From NCBI GenBank assembly GCA_036937835.1, contig CM072866.1:14577001-14641000 (forward strand): a DNA stretch of 64,000 bases, given 5' to 3'. Numbering within the stretch: position 1 is the first letter of the stretch; each line of letters begins with the position of its first letter. The DNA comes from Pampus argenteus. Taxonomy: Eukaryota > Chordata > Actinopteri > Scombriformes > Stromateidae. The notes under the pieces were generated by a model. It was not told the DNA's origin, made no database searches, and saw only the letters and a program-made list of their open reading frames with translations. Positions 23,226-36,820 of this stretch are shown here, one piece after another. A program made the position numbers and the translations under genes.

Positions 23226-24060
23226 AGATCCTTTCCAAAAAATTCGGATATCATGGAAAAGTTTATTTATTTCATACATGTCTCCTGTGCCACTTCTGAA
23301 CCTGAGCCAACATAGGAAATATCTCAACTGGGCCTAGGAGAAGGACTGGACTGCTGGCCAGTGGTCCAAGGTCCTATTATCTGATGAAAGTAAACTGTCC
23401 CTTTCATTCGGGAATCAAAGTCCAAGGGTTTGGAGGAACAGGTGAGGAACAGAACCCAAGCTGCTTGAGGTCCACTGTGAAAATATCCACAGTCAGTCAT
23501 AATTTGGGGTGCAATGTCCAGTGTAGGTATTAGTAAATTCTGCTTTCCTAAATCCAAGGTCACCGTAATGCTCTACCAGAATGTTTTAGAGGACTTCACA
23601 TCATTACTTCTGCTCACGTATGGAGATGCAGATTTCACCTTCCAGCTGGATTTGACCCATGCCCATACCACCAGAAGCACCAGAACCTGGTTTGATGCCC
23701 ATGCCATCACAGTGCTTGACTGGCCAGCCAACTTGCCGGACCTAAACCCCATTGAGAATCTATAGGGTATTATCAAGAGGAAAATGAGAGGCACCAGACC
23801 CAAAAAACAAAGAAGAGCTGACAGAAAGCGTCAAGGAAATCTGGGTTTCCATAACTCCCCCTTTTTTTCCCAGTATTCTATTTTTAAATTCCTGTTTTTG
23901 TGGGTTTTATGAGCTGGAAGCCCAAATTATGTAAAAATAAACAAATAATAAAACAAATTGTTTAAATTGTGGGCCCAGAATCTATAATCTAAGTTTAACT
24001 TCTTGAATAGAATTATGGAAATAAACTTTTCCATGATATTCAAATGTATTGGAAAGTGTC
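23226..24060 (+). mobile_element. Tc1/mariner element relic with both terminal inverted repeats
   Basis: The left end ACAGATCCTTTCCAAAAAAT is followed by ATATCATGGAAAAGTTTATTT; the right end, read on the minus strand, gives ACAGACACTTTCCAATACAT and the same ATATCATGGAAAAGTTTATTT. TA lies outside both ends, the Tc1 target. Inside, 23330-23860 keeps the C-terminal half of a transposase: SDES, then RTWFDAHAITVLDWPANLPD and LNPIENL followed by TAG in place of the usual Trp, then IIKRKMRGTRPK. The N-terminal DNA-binding part is missing and the frame is broken. At about 835 bp it is roughly half of an autonomous element. It is inactive. Confidence 0.85.
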
Positions 24061-27000
24061 TGTATCTATCTATCTATCTACACTGTATTAAGTGGGTACA
24101 AACTTCTGGTCATAAACAGAAGTAGAATACCACCCGAGTATCTCAGTGCACCATCTCCACGTTTAGCCTCACCAGTCATGTATTGACCTGCAGTAACAGA
24201 TAGGCTCAGACGAAATGAGGTTGTGACTGAAAGGTCACAGTTTAAAATCTGAGTAGTACAGTAGCTGTGAAAATCCTGGCAGCTTAAATCCCTCAACAAC
24301 TACCATCAGGGCTACGACCTCTGGGCACTTAACCTTTAACTGTTCCAGTGGAGCAGCTCACTGCCCAATAGTGCAAGACTGTGTGGCTGTGCTGTGCAGC
24401 TCCCAGGTGTGTGACTGTGTTAATGTGTGAATGTGGTCTGGCCTTTCCTCCTCTCAGCTACTTCCCCCTCAGCCATTCATGCAAACAAATGTGTGGCTGT
24501 TTGGCTTGTTATTCCAGCAAGTGGTAACAGTTTTATTCCTAATTTGGTGTGTTGTATCAGTGATTCGAAGGCTAAATTTTATCAGTTGGATGTATCTCAT
24601 CATGTCTGCTGCTGGCATGAGTATCCTGTTGACTGTGCTCAAGATACCAGTCTGTCCCCTATGCACTCTTTTATTTTTTTTATTTTTTATTTTTTTCTCC
24701 TTCCCTTCCCCCTCCTAAGATCAAGACAGGGCACCAGGGGAGCAAACACACCCACACACCTACACAGGCGCTAATCAAACGCACATGAATGCTGACGTAA
24801 TTGCAGGAATAAAGACTCACACGTACACCTCTTACAAATACAAATACACTGCCACCTGAGTGCAGTGATACAACCCTCCACACACACACACCGTCCGTAA
24901 CACTCACACACACACACATACACACACACACTTGACAACGGGGAATAGTCTGCAGAGATGCTCTTTGTCAACAACTTGGAAGAAAGCATCTATTTAAGGC
25001 CCTTGTATTCCTGGAAGGATAAGCCATCTTATTTGTGTTAAGATCCTGTGTGAAACAAAACAAGTTATGGCAGTTGCTATCACTCTCTCTTCCCTGCTGT
25101 GTCTTCTATTTGTTGTGTTCTGTTTGTGAGCTGCTGCTAATTGTGTAAAGTTGAATATATTGCGAATGTAGATTTCCAACAGCCTTGGTGGAATGATGAG
25201 ATGCACTCACAGATGTTTTCCCTCTATGTGTCTGTTTACCAGTTCAATTAACCATATCGCTTACTGTAGAGATTTGTTGAGATGTAGTTGGGCGCTCCGG
25301 CTTAGATTCCAACAAAAAACACTAGTTAGTGAAGTATTGGAAGCTCGTGTTAACTCCGCGCTTGCTGGGACATGGAATAAGTTAGGAACACTGCAGATGG
25401 CACAACTAAAATCACTCAGTTGCATTATGCAACATGGAGTATAAGCAAATATGTCTGACTTATATATACCAACTTATTATAGATGGCTTTGGAGTTCAGA
25501 TTTTCATGTTTCAGTCGATGAATATTTCAATAAATCCTATCCATTATCAGAGAGGATCAAATCCTGTGAACAGGCTCTCTGCATGTATTTTCAGATATAA
25601 AGAAAGATACAGACACTCGCTTTAAACTGATATTGTAGGAACTTGAATCTATCAGAATTACTACATCTCTGACTGGGAATCAATGTTCAAGACCTCCAGC
25701 TACAACCTGAATATGAGATCTGAGCAGCATAAGATGAATCTTTGATCGAATGTTTCTCACTGGCAAAATTAATTGATGAAACAAGGGGATACACACCGTT
25801 GCAGAGCCCTTTTCTTTTATTTGGGCTTTGTAACATGAAAAGTAAACAGTGTTCTCTCACCGTTTTAAAATAATTTTATTTCATTCGTAGCTCATGAAAT
25901 TGTGCCGTGACAGTATAAAATAAATAGTACAAAATGGTATGTGTATATTACAGCATAGAAAGCTCTTTTAGGTAATATTGCAGTTGCAACTATAATATAA
26001 TATGATATGACTATAATATAATATGTGATGTGTGTCAGCATTACATTCAGGAAACATTCAGAAATCTATTACAGAATGGATATACACAGTAACAGTCGTG
26101 GTCCACACACACACTGCACCTTTTGAATGATTGTATTTTCAATGCATCTGCCTGCTCCAGTTTGATTGGAATACATCAGAGCACTGGGGATATGAAACTG
26201 CAATAAGATCCAGACCTCTCCTCCGCGTGATTTGAATATGAAATGATTAGATTATTGATTTTGGTTATGTGGGTCTCCCGTCCCGAGGTGATATTGTGGC
26301 AGCGCAATCACCATAGCTGACATTTAGCACTGTGTTTACCTTTGCTGTCTCCATTGATTGCTTCAGAATCACCACCCATACATCCTGCTGGAGTTCATTG
26401 TATCAGTTTTTTTTTGTTTTGTTTTTTTGCCGTTTTAGAGAAGTGATGGATACAGCTTATCAAAAATGCAACAGTTATGGTCTGTGCTGGTGCAGAAAAT
26501 AACCACATTGCCTCGCAATCACGGAACAGGGGTTCTTATAGGCTTGCATTTCAAACACCATTGAATATTATTATCAATGGTGGATGCAATGTACATGGTG
26601 GGTGAATTATTTTAGGTCTTTAACATATGTTTGATAGCACAGGATTTATATTTATAGCTTTCTCCATGGGACTGATGGGGATTTGAACTTAAATCTTTAA
26701 AAAAAAATATATATATATATATATGCCAACCTTTCCCTGCAAGCTTCATAACTAAAGCTCAGCCGCAGCCCAGCAGGGACGAGTAATAAGTCTCAATCTT
26801 TATGTAATAATGGTCCAGGTGCGTTTCTTGCACTGAATAACTACCGCTGCGCCTCTTCAATCCCAGTAAACTTTGAAGAAAATCTTTTCTCTTCAGTTTA
26901 GATTTTCTATTTTGTTTCCAGAGAGAAGTGAAAATGTAATATCTGACTAAAGTGTTTGCTGACAAATATTCCCATATCACTGTGGACATCTGTCAGGAGA

Positions 27001-28400
27001 CATTTTATGCACATCATTGCTCTGAGCAGCACAGCCGTCAGAGTGACTCAAAAAGATTGTGGTTTTAATGTTACTCTATATCTGTGAAGAAAATATTATT
27101 TTTTTTTTTTGTGTCCACTGGTGCATTGTCTTATGCCAGAGTCAAAGAGTCTGCAATGTAGATATTATGTAATTCTCTATATTTCCAATGCCATTTTCTC
27201 AGCAGTTAGACAATCTAGTTAAGTGCCTTCTTTTATATTTATATACCAGTGTTGGTGCTTATGCATTATTAAATTATGAACAGAGCCCAGTAAGCACCCC
27301 AGAAAGGCCTTTTTGAATAAATATTTCAACACTCTGATACACAGTTCTTATTTTCTCTGTAATGCACGAGGCAAAGGTTTTGTCCTAATATCTTATGCAA
27401 AAATCATTTTTCTTTCTCCTAATTGAATCAGTGGCACCTACACACAGTTTTTGAACTTTTATTTGCTGATTCTGCACAAATCTTTGATATTTCACATGGA
27501 AGTATTTCGAAGAAAGCATTGGGATCTAACATTTGAAAATGCAAGGAAGAAAATAGCACTGCCTTAGTAGGAATATCATTATCGAGGTCCTGAGAATGTT
27601 CATTTGACTTTTACATGAAATGGAAAACAATAAAGACCTGAAAACGGCAAAGCATTTTTAATCGTCTTTACAGAGAAACAGAGGGAGCTGGACTGACAGA
27701 CTGAATGATAGACATGGAATAAATAAATAAAAAAAGGCAGTAAGAGGGAAGAATTGTTAAAAGCAGATTAGTAAACAGGACTGGATGGAGGAAAACAATG
27801 GGGGATGAAAAGGAATGAAGGAAGAGAGAGGAACGGAAAAAAATAATGAAGAAAGAAATGGAGAAAAAGATTCAAAACAAGAGTACATGTGAACATTATA
27901 GTGCAGTCTCTCCCTTTCATCAGGGTTTAAATCTCAGCCACAAGTATTGTATCTTGCCTTTTCGTCTGCCTTGTCTGCAGCATCATTCACTGCTGAGGTG
28001 GCTGTTCTCTATACTGTACAGGCCCTCTCTCTCTCTCTCTATGTCTCTCTCTCTCTCTGTCTCTGTCTCTCTCCCTCCTCGCAAACACAATCTCACACAC
28101 ACCCACAAACTTTGCCTCTCTCTGCCACTGGCTTTAAGGCATGGTTTTGACGGATCCATTGTGACAGTACTGGGTTTTAGTGCACAGTGACAGAGAAAGA
28201 TGGCGATGGGGAGGAGAAAGGGTGGTATGAAGGAGACAGATGAATCAAAGGGAGGAAAACAAAAGTAGTGAGAGTGGAATCAACATCACTGCATCTCTAG
28301 TTGGCTTAATTGATTGTATCAGAGGCAGTTTTGTAAACCATTAACCCCCCCCTTATGGGTTACACAGCTGCACTGCCATGCAGAATTGAAAGGCCACACA

Positions 28401-28402
<2 letters not shown>

Positions 28403-28454
<52 letters not shown>
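28403..28454. repeat. (TG)n microsatellite ending in CGCGCAC
   Basis: About 24 TG units followed by alternating purine-pyrimidine GCGCGCACA. Confidence 0.95.
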
Positions 28455-30743
28455 CATGTAGAGTATGACTATCTGTATTTGCGTGTGCCGCAGTTGTTTG
28501 TGTTGTGAATTCATTAATTTGTTTGTTATTGTCTTGCTTTGTCATTAGCTGTGGATGAATGGATGGAAAAGTGTGTAGCAGCTAAAAAGAAAAAAAAGTC
28601 TTTGTTAGATAGAATCAAGTGCTATATGTCTAACAATCTGACATCCAAGTAGGATAGTTAACCTTTAGCAGGACAAGCTTATCTAGTGTTTTTAAAACTA
28701 TTATTTGATGTATTTACTGCCATATTTATGTGCCATTACAAACTCAATTTTCTCTCTTTTTTAATTACAAGGAACGGGCTGGAAAAAGGTCATAAATTAG
28801 TTTGTTTTTCCTGACAATTACAACCACAATTTGTAATTTCTATGACTAAAAAAACTAAATTAAATAAGTAACAAAATTTTAAAATATATGCATTTTGGCT
28901 GGTAGTGCAGTATAGTTTCTTAGGTTTTTAAGTTGTGCCATTTTAGTTAATATACACATTTCTCCTGTTACACCAGTCAGTTGGTCTTTGTAGACTGCTA
29001 TCCAATCGGTCTAAGGGTTTTTAGGTATGAATACATGTTCAAATATTTGAGGGTACAGATGGACAAGGATGAAAAGATAAATGCCTAAGGTTATTAACTT
29101 GCTTTAAGATTATGCTTGGCTCACTCTGATCGCTTTTGGCACTTCCTCTCTCTCACTGCCTCCCTCCATTCCTCTGTCTCCATCCCTCTGTCACTCCTCC
29201 TTTATCCCATCCTTCAATCTCTATCTTCCTCAGCCCTTTTCCTGTCTGACCTCAGTATCTCCTCCTTCATCTTTCTCCTCCTATCATATCCTTCATCTCC
29301 CCTCCTCTCCAGTTCTCCACCTCACTCCATTCTTTCTTCCATATCTCTACCATAGCCCGTCTTGTCTTATGTGGGACAGAGGCCACGTAGAGTTGATTAG
29401 ACTGGAGCATTAGAAAGTTCAGAGCAGAGCAGAGCAGCGCGTGGTGTCTAGCTGCTAGGCGGTGAGGAATCAAAACAGCAGTGCCTTACAGACGAGGTTG
29501 TCGGCAGTGGATTTTCAGGGTGGTTTTGGTGCTTCAGGTTTCTGGGAGCGTTCCTCAGAGCACCAAGAGGCAGTCGTGCGGAAACTGCAGTGGTCCGTTC
29601 AAAGCTGGAGCATAGGATGTCTAACATGGAGGAAGAGGATGAGGTGCTTTGAACTTTAATTTTAGATTGAAAATGATTTCAAAGCAATAAATCTCTTTAA
29701 AATAATAATAATTATTATTAAAAAAAAGTTTTCTCATGCTAAATGCAAAGGGAGACAAGCTCAGCCTTCCTATGCTCTATCACGATCCATAATTCGTGAT
29801 CATAACATGTTAAAATAGAGTAAATGATTGGGGATAAATATAAAAAGAGCAGGCACAATGAGAATGAGAATTTAAACCCACCAAAGAGGGGGGATAACAA
29901 AAAGATATACAAATAGCCCTAAACTGCTGCCATTCATTTTTCATCTGAGGACTTTAAATCGGCCAAAACATGGTATACTGATGCGTGGGTGACCTATACC
30001 TTTAAGGCTACACTACAGCACTCTGTGAATCCACACTAAGGATTTACAGCCAGTGCTGTATCAAATAAATTGCCAACCAGGCCACTTGTCTTCAGGGCAA
30101 GATGGCAATTGTGCACATTCCTGCAGTGAACCAGCCCCTCCCCCACCTATTCAGACACACGTATGTGCACTCGCCTGTATATACCATACATGTTAGAAAA
30201 TAGCCAGTGGGAGCAGCCATACTGCATCTGGCCACACCAGCCAAATGTATGGATTCAAAATAAGAAGAGACATGCTGACGTGACTGTCTTGTTGTTTGTC
30301 TTGTTGAGTTAAGATTTGGCCAGTACAAACATGTGACACTGACTCATTATTAATTGTGATTTTAATGAGGTTTGAGGGGGCTTGTATGTGAACTCCCCTC
30401 TTCCCAAAACACCCCGACACATGCAACAGTATTGATACGTGTCGTGGGCAACATGTCAAGACATTAATATCGTTGGGAGATGACAGTATGTTTTCTCCGA
30501 GCCTCTAGTCACACTGAGGGGCCACTCACTGCTAATCAGTATCTTAGGCTTCATCAGCACAAGGCAATTATGAGGGTGTGGTGTCTGTGTGTGTCTTTGT
30601 TTGCAGTGTGCGCACTTGAATGCGTGTGTATGTACTTGTTTGTGTAAGCATGTGTGTGGTTGTGGTCTTATGTCTCTTATTACAGGCCATGGGCCAGACT
30701 CCGACCAGCTGATTAGTCATCTCTTCAGCTCCACACTGCCAAA

Positions 30744-30745
<2 letters not shown>

Positions 30746-30786
<41 letters not shown>
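30746..30786. repeat. (GT)n microsatellite
   Basis: About 20 GT units without interruption. Confidence 0.95.
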
Positions 30787-30791
<5 letters not shown>

Positions 30792-31237
30792 TTCTCCCAT
30801 TCTGTCTACCTGTTCTGATGATTATTTGACACACTGTCCATACTTACACACACTCTGTCACCCACACAACCTCAATCCAACCCTTTCCATCACACATGCG
30901 ATCAACACTGACACACACACACACACACAAATGGTCCGTGGTGGTTAAAGCTACCCCAGCAAGCCAACTGGAGGTAATTTACCGTAGCTTGGCGGATACA
31001 TGCCATTTTACCGAACATGGTGCATGTACCCCTGAGCTTTGTTCCGCTCAGACTTCTCTCCAACAAAGCATGTTGAAGAAACTGAACAGACTAAAGAGAG
31101 GGAAGAAAAGAACAGGTGAAGAAAACTCAATCAAGTAAAATGGCAAGGGGAAAATAACTAAGCAAGTCGAGCATCTTCCTGTACAATTAAAACCCACCAC
31201 ACAAGGAACTGGTATGACTAAATGTAAAACACTGTAT

Positions 31238-31416
31238 ATGGTAAATGAACTGCATTTATATAGTGCTTTTCTACCTTAAAGCAAATTGTACAAGTGCTTT
31301 ACAATTTGCCTCTTAGTCACCCATTCACACACACACAAAACCAATGAGAGCAGAGCTGCCATGCAACGAACCACCAACCCTGTGATTAATGGACTACCCA
31401 CTCTACCTCCTGAGCC
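31238..31416 (+). repeat. Common fish dispersed repeat (short, degraded copy)
   Basis: TGGTAAATGAACTGCATTTA and TATAGTGCTTTTCTACC at the left, GTGCTTTACAATTTGCC in the middle and CACCCATTCACACACACA, AGAGCTGCCATGCAA, then GACTACCCACTCTACCTCCT and GAGCCA at the right match a very frequent fish repeat that I know by this text. The central part is shortened. It is read on the plus strand and is followed by an AT microsatellite. I do not assign it to a class. Confidence 0.6.
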
Positions 31417-31424
31417 ACATGTAC

Positions 31425-31432
<8 letters not shown>

Positions 31433-31457
<25 letters not shown>
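31433..31457. repeat. (TA)n microsatellite
   Basis: Twelve TA units. Confidence 0.95.
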
Positions 31458-34400
31458 GTATATACTGTGTATATAGTATTTTGCACTGTACATATACATA
31501 TATACATATGCATGTGTATTATTATCTCCTGGACAAACACATCAAATTGCTACTTCATCAAAAAGTGTTTTAACAAATAATTCCTTTAAATTGAGGATTT
31601 TTTTTTTGTCTTTTCAAAACTGTCACAACTGAAGAATCCCTCATTTGCTTCTGTTCTAATTAGGAAAAACATCTAAATACAATTACAGATGGACTACAAA
31701 ATACTAAAATTTGTACAGTATCTAGTTTTTTTTTTTCTTTTTTCAACATCACTGCGATCTCCTCTGCTGCCAGGTTTTTCCTAATGTGACTTACACACAG
31801 AGGCACACACTCACGTCCACAGGGTTTTCTTTTAGGCATACACACAGGGTAGACGACAAACACAGCATGCACACATTTGAGACTCACTGCCTGAAGGCTG
31901 AGGGAGTAGGGCATCTGGTCTCCTAGTGATAAGTGTGTGTGTGCGTGTGCACGTGTGCATGTGCGTGTGACATGCATTGACAAGGTAGCAGTGCGGTCAG
32001 TACTCATTAGTGAAAAAGAGAATCCCTGAATGAGGAGTGCTATGACAGGCAAGACTCTCATTAGGGGATGCACACACACACACACACACATACTATAGGG
32101 TCAGGCTGCCTTGGTGCACAAAACACAGCCCGACATCAATTAGTACAAGGATGCATGCAATATAGTCTGTGTGTCGTGGGCTCGGCAACAGCTCTGTATG
32201 TCGACAATGTAAGAAATAGAGATTCCGGGCAGGAAAATAAAGAACACAGAGGCTAAGGCAATTATGCTTACAAGATATTGTGAAGCAGATTGTCTTAGTG
32301 GTATAGTAAATAATAGGTTGTTGTTGAGAAATGATGAATACATTGTTTATGTCATTTCATATTTGTAATGTATGTTTATATTTCCAGAATTATTCAACAG
32401 ACCTCGACCAGGCATATGTACGAGGGGCAGAGATGGATAGAAATAGTAGATAAATCAAAGGACGTGGATCCAGGGACGGTTATTTGTTTTAGTCGGATAC
32501 TTCTTATTAGCTGATGTTTTACTCAGTTTGGCTGGAAGGCTCTCCTGTGAGATATAACTAGCTCAGGATAGAAAATATTGCGTTCATTTAAAATATAAAG
32601 CTCAAGTATTTCATCATTTAACAGTGAGCGGGTTTAGACGGGACATATGTGTGTAATAAACTGATAAATACTGGGTGTAAACGCATCACATATGTTCTGA
32701 TAATTAGCACCATTACCGCCTGTTTATTCATAATACATTAACCAATCAACACATTAAGATAATGAAAGAGAACAGGTTAGAAAAAGAGGTCAATGTTTTG
32801 GGCGATCACCATTGTCTATTCCTTGCGGACACAGTAGAAGGAACATATTTCTACGTCGTTATCGGAGCATATGGGAGTATGCAGCTCTGCTGAATTATGA
32901 ACGTAATGTGAGTGATTTGAGTTATTAATCCTGGACTGCTCAAGGCTGTCACGCAACCGTTGTCTGTTTAAAATCACAACTCTGAACATGGTGGAAATGA
33001 GAGGGTTAATTAACTGATGAGTGGGATGGTTGCGCAGCATACGGGGTGATGGAATAGCTTTTGAATTATGGAACAGTCGAATGCTGTGGCTGGTGGCGTC
33101 CGGCCATATGTCAGCGTATGCCTCCTGTGTCTAGCTGGGGACAGCTGGTCAGATCGCTCATGTTCAACCAAGTTAGGGACCAATCAATCAAAAATGGGGC
33201 AGCTTGTTGAGTCATTTAAGCGGGGAGAGTAAAGGATAAAGCACAGGTGTCTATTGTGACTCTATCACTTTGGTTTCATTTTGGGGATTTTGTCAAGAAC
33301 TGCTAGCAGATATAAAATCACTTTCCAATGGAAGCATCAAATCACAGCCTCGTATATTTAAAAAAAAAAAAAAATTTGTTGTAAGTGCAGCCTTCAAAGT
33401 TATTTTTTAAGAAGATTTAACATAAAGCCTGAGGTCGTTGCAAACTTGAGTAGCAGCTTTGAAAACCTTCTCTTACTGTGAATCCTTTACCTTTTGTTGG
33501 TTCTGCATTGGTTTGTTTAACACACCTGATTAAGCTGCCATTTAATAATATATATATATTTTTTTTTGCAAAAGAGGTTATGATATCATGAGACCAGCAT
33601 CGTCTCATGATGTCAGTTGTTGTCAGATATTTAAATCATGTGAGGAAATTGTAAGTTGTGTTCATCCCTTGCAGCTGATGGCAAGTTGTCAAATGACTAT
33701 AGATTTGTGTCAGTGAACTGAGTTTCTCTTTTGGAGACAAACCACAAAAAAAAAAAAAAAAAAATGCTTTTTCATGTTTCAGAAGTAAAGAAAAAATATA
33801 TCAAAGTCTGGAAACTGAATATTTTATGCTGGAATGCAAATATTATTATCTTCTACAATTGTTTTCCGACTTTGCTTAAATTGCATTTTATCCTGTTTTT
33901 ATTACAATAATCTTACGATAAATTTTCAATTTCAAGGATTTACTTTGACATCCTAAAAGCAACAGAGTCAATAAAAATCTCAGATGACTACATAACTCTT
34001 ATCCGTCTGTACATGTCTGGTATCAGTCTGTTTCCACAGAGTTCTGCCTGCAGTGTGAAGCTTCTTGTCATTATAGATGTTCAGAAGATGCATTATGCAT
34101 GTGTAGTATGTCTCTGGTGATTATAGAAGAATCTGTGTCATTCTGACAGTTTCTATAAATATAAACATATGGTAGTCTTATAACAGTTATTGCAGAATTT
34201 CAGAAATATCCAAGGGACAGACTGTGCAAAAGCAGCTATACGCCTTCACAGCATGGCATGACGGAGATGCCTGGCTATTGTCTTAGTCTCTGCTGGGCCA
34301 AAATGATATGGTCACACTGATCAATAGTTACACATGATATATTTCCCATGGCTCTGGCTGTCTGCTTTATTCCATCTGTCCTCGGCTGTCGCAGCATCTT

Positions 34401-36692
34401 CTGCAGCATCTCTCTCTTTCAGTCTCACACACACACACCCACACACACACAGGGAGAGAGCAAGGCAGAGATATCTGCCTGTTTATCTGAAGTTGGGTTT
34501 GTGTTCCCCTGAGAACTGTGAATATTTAGCCACAAAATAGGGCTGCTATTACTTTTGCACTACTCCCATGAAAAATTCTTCTTATTAAACTATGATGACT
34601 AGTTGATGCAATAACCCCTCTGCAGAGTTAGAATTTATGATACAAACACACAACTGACAGCCATGTACAATAGGAAAAGGGTGAATATTTTTGATATTTT
34701 GTCATAATATAAAAAAAAAAGAATTTGGGAGTGCAGAAAGAAAATGATTGAGTTGTTGGTTCAGTGAGTGGGTGAGTGAGCAAGTGATTACACAATGCTG
34801 GCCAGCTTAATTAGTTTAGAAAAAAAAAAAGACAGCGACATTATGCTTACCAGTCTGTCACTACAACAAATCTCAGAGACCATCATCTTATTAATTGTTT
34901 ATCACTGATAGACCATGAAATGAACAATTAGGTTGGAACATCAATACATTTCACACTTTGATGCTAATGTAGAATACCAAGTGAGGTGTAACCCGGGTCA
35001 CAAGGAGTTAACAACACAGAGGCGCCTTAGTCAATCAGAGCACTGCATACGTGACAGATGCTGCGCGATAGTGTAAAGTGAAAGTGAGTGAGTAAAAATA
35101 TCATTTAGATAAAAAAACAGTAAAAACTTTTGTAACTTTTGTCAAATCAGAACGTTGAGAGTTTGTACTTTGTTGTATATTTCACTTTGATATGGCTGCA
35201 GGTCATTGACATGGCTAGGTTTTTTTTAAGTTAATTTGAAGTTCTGAACTATATTCTGAAGATATGATTATTTATTTTAATTTGTTTATTTAAAAGAAAT
35301 ACAAGGTACTAGTTCATAGTCTCTTTGTCTTGTGTAGTCATTAAATATTGCAAATAGCCTTTTCTTCCTCTTGTTCGAGTATCCTCTGATTGTGTCCCAG
35401 AGTAATTGTAATCTTTACTAATTAATTATTCATGTACTGCATTACCTCCGCTACTAGTAGTGTTAGGAGCCGTGTGCTACAGAAGTGAATCCTAATACAG
35501 ACTTCATCATCATTATGCAAACATTAAATACTGTTTTATTTTGTTTTTCTACAAGGTCAACATTTAGCATTTGGTCTTGCGTTTCCTTCACAGAGTTGTT
35601 GTTTATGTATTATTTGGCATATGGCCTGTTGTCTTGTAAATTCTGCATTTGTACAGCGTCATTAGTGCTTCATATTCAGTATCATCACTTTTTTTATTTA
35701 TTTATTTATTTTTGTATTATTTTATGCTGTATTGGAGCTGTAAATGCCACAAAACCAGAAGAGCTTTTGATTCCTTTTGGAAATGTTATAGCACAATGTA
35801 AAATAATATGAGACTGTAAAGACAATAAAACAATAAGACAATATGAGAACTATCAATATTGGATGAAGCACATAGTTACGTCTCAAACAAATTAGAAAAA
35901 GGTCTTCTATTGTATAATGTACATATTGTCAGTGTTTCCCATTTTGCCACTGCAGGTTCAGTTTTCATGCCTACATACACCAATATATTTATAAATGTCT
36001 CCTGATATTCTACATATTATAGACATTTAGTTTTTGTAATTACATTACTCTCTCGTTGTTATAGGGTTTCCACATTAATAACCATTTCAGTTACTATTAT
36101 GTTTCTCAATCATGTTATGCTTTCTGTTTATTTGTCTGTGTTTTCTATTGCCTAAGAAAATTATTGATCACTGTCTAGTCCACATATGTCTTCAGGAAGC
36201 TGCATTAACCTTACATCAGACCTCTATTAAAGCAAGAGTCTGTTGTAACTAAACAAAGTAATGTTGTCACAGGTTAAACTCTTCTTCCTGCATAAACCTT
36301 ATAGGTGTAAGAGCTGTTTGTTTTTAGCAGTTCATCAGAAATAATCAGGAAAACCATTGTTGTTGGAAAGTAAGATTAGATTTTTAAAGAAAGCTGCTGC
36401 TCTGTACATACCACTGGTAAATTGAAAAAAATCTGTTTTTTTTAGTGTGAAAATTCAGTTTACTGGCAAATAAAACTAATAGAGTTCTACAATTTATTGG
36501 TCTTCCTCAACCCAAGGTTTCATCATATTTACCTTTAAGGGGTAAATTGAGAGTTTTATGGTATGTGTGTTAATAATGAAAAGATGTAATGATGTAAAGA
36601 CATGACTATATACAGACATGTTAAGGGTATCTTAATTTGCTTATATACATCATATAAATTGAGCAAATCCTTTCTTGTGTTTCAATTTGTAG

Positions 36693-36820
36693 GCCTGTAT
36701 TGTGAATGAAACGGCTCATCACAAGACCATCAAGAACATCTCCTTCCAGGTCAACCTCAGACATCATGTGGACCAGATGCCTGCTCTTCGTCTCAATCTT
36801 GTTTGCTCCCATTGCCATTG
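36693..36820 (+). CDS. adgrl3: adgrl3 start exon: 5' leader and signal peptide
   Basis: The acceptor is tttcaatttgtag and the donor is ATTG|gtaaga. The start at 36766 (ATCATGT, with A at -3) gives MWTRCLLFVSILFAPIAIA, a typical signal peptide with a likely cut after AIA; human latrophilin-3 also starts Met-Trp. The last codon is split: G here and CC in the next exon give Ala. Bases 36693-36765 are leader. An in-frame ATG at 36706 would add 20 residues, but it has T at -3 and is less favoured. A TGA lies directly before it. Confidence 0.85.

Larger units (their letters stand above)
19982..36692 (+). other. adgrl3: Intron of adgrl3 upstream of the start exon
   Basis: About 16.7 kb. It contains the repeats listed separately (22.4, 23.0-24.1, 28.4, 30.7, 31.2-31.5 kb). 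From 24.1 to 28.4 kb, 28.5 to 30.7 kb and 31.5 to 36.7 kb I see only AT-rich sequence, short CA/TG or CT runs and mononucleotide runs (33361-33374, 33747-33764), with no exon or known repeat. Confidence 0.5.

Noticed and set aside
31660..32091. Open frame of 143 codons on the minus strand
   Set aside because: Low-complexity Cys/Val and His runs with no recognisable domain.
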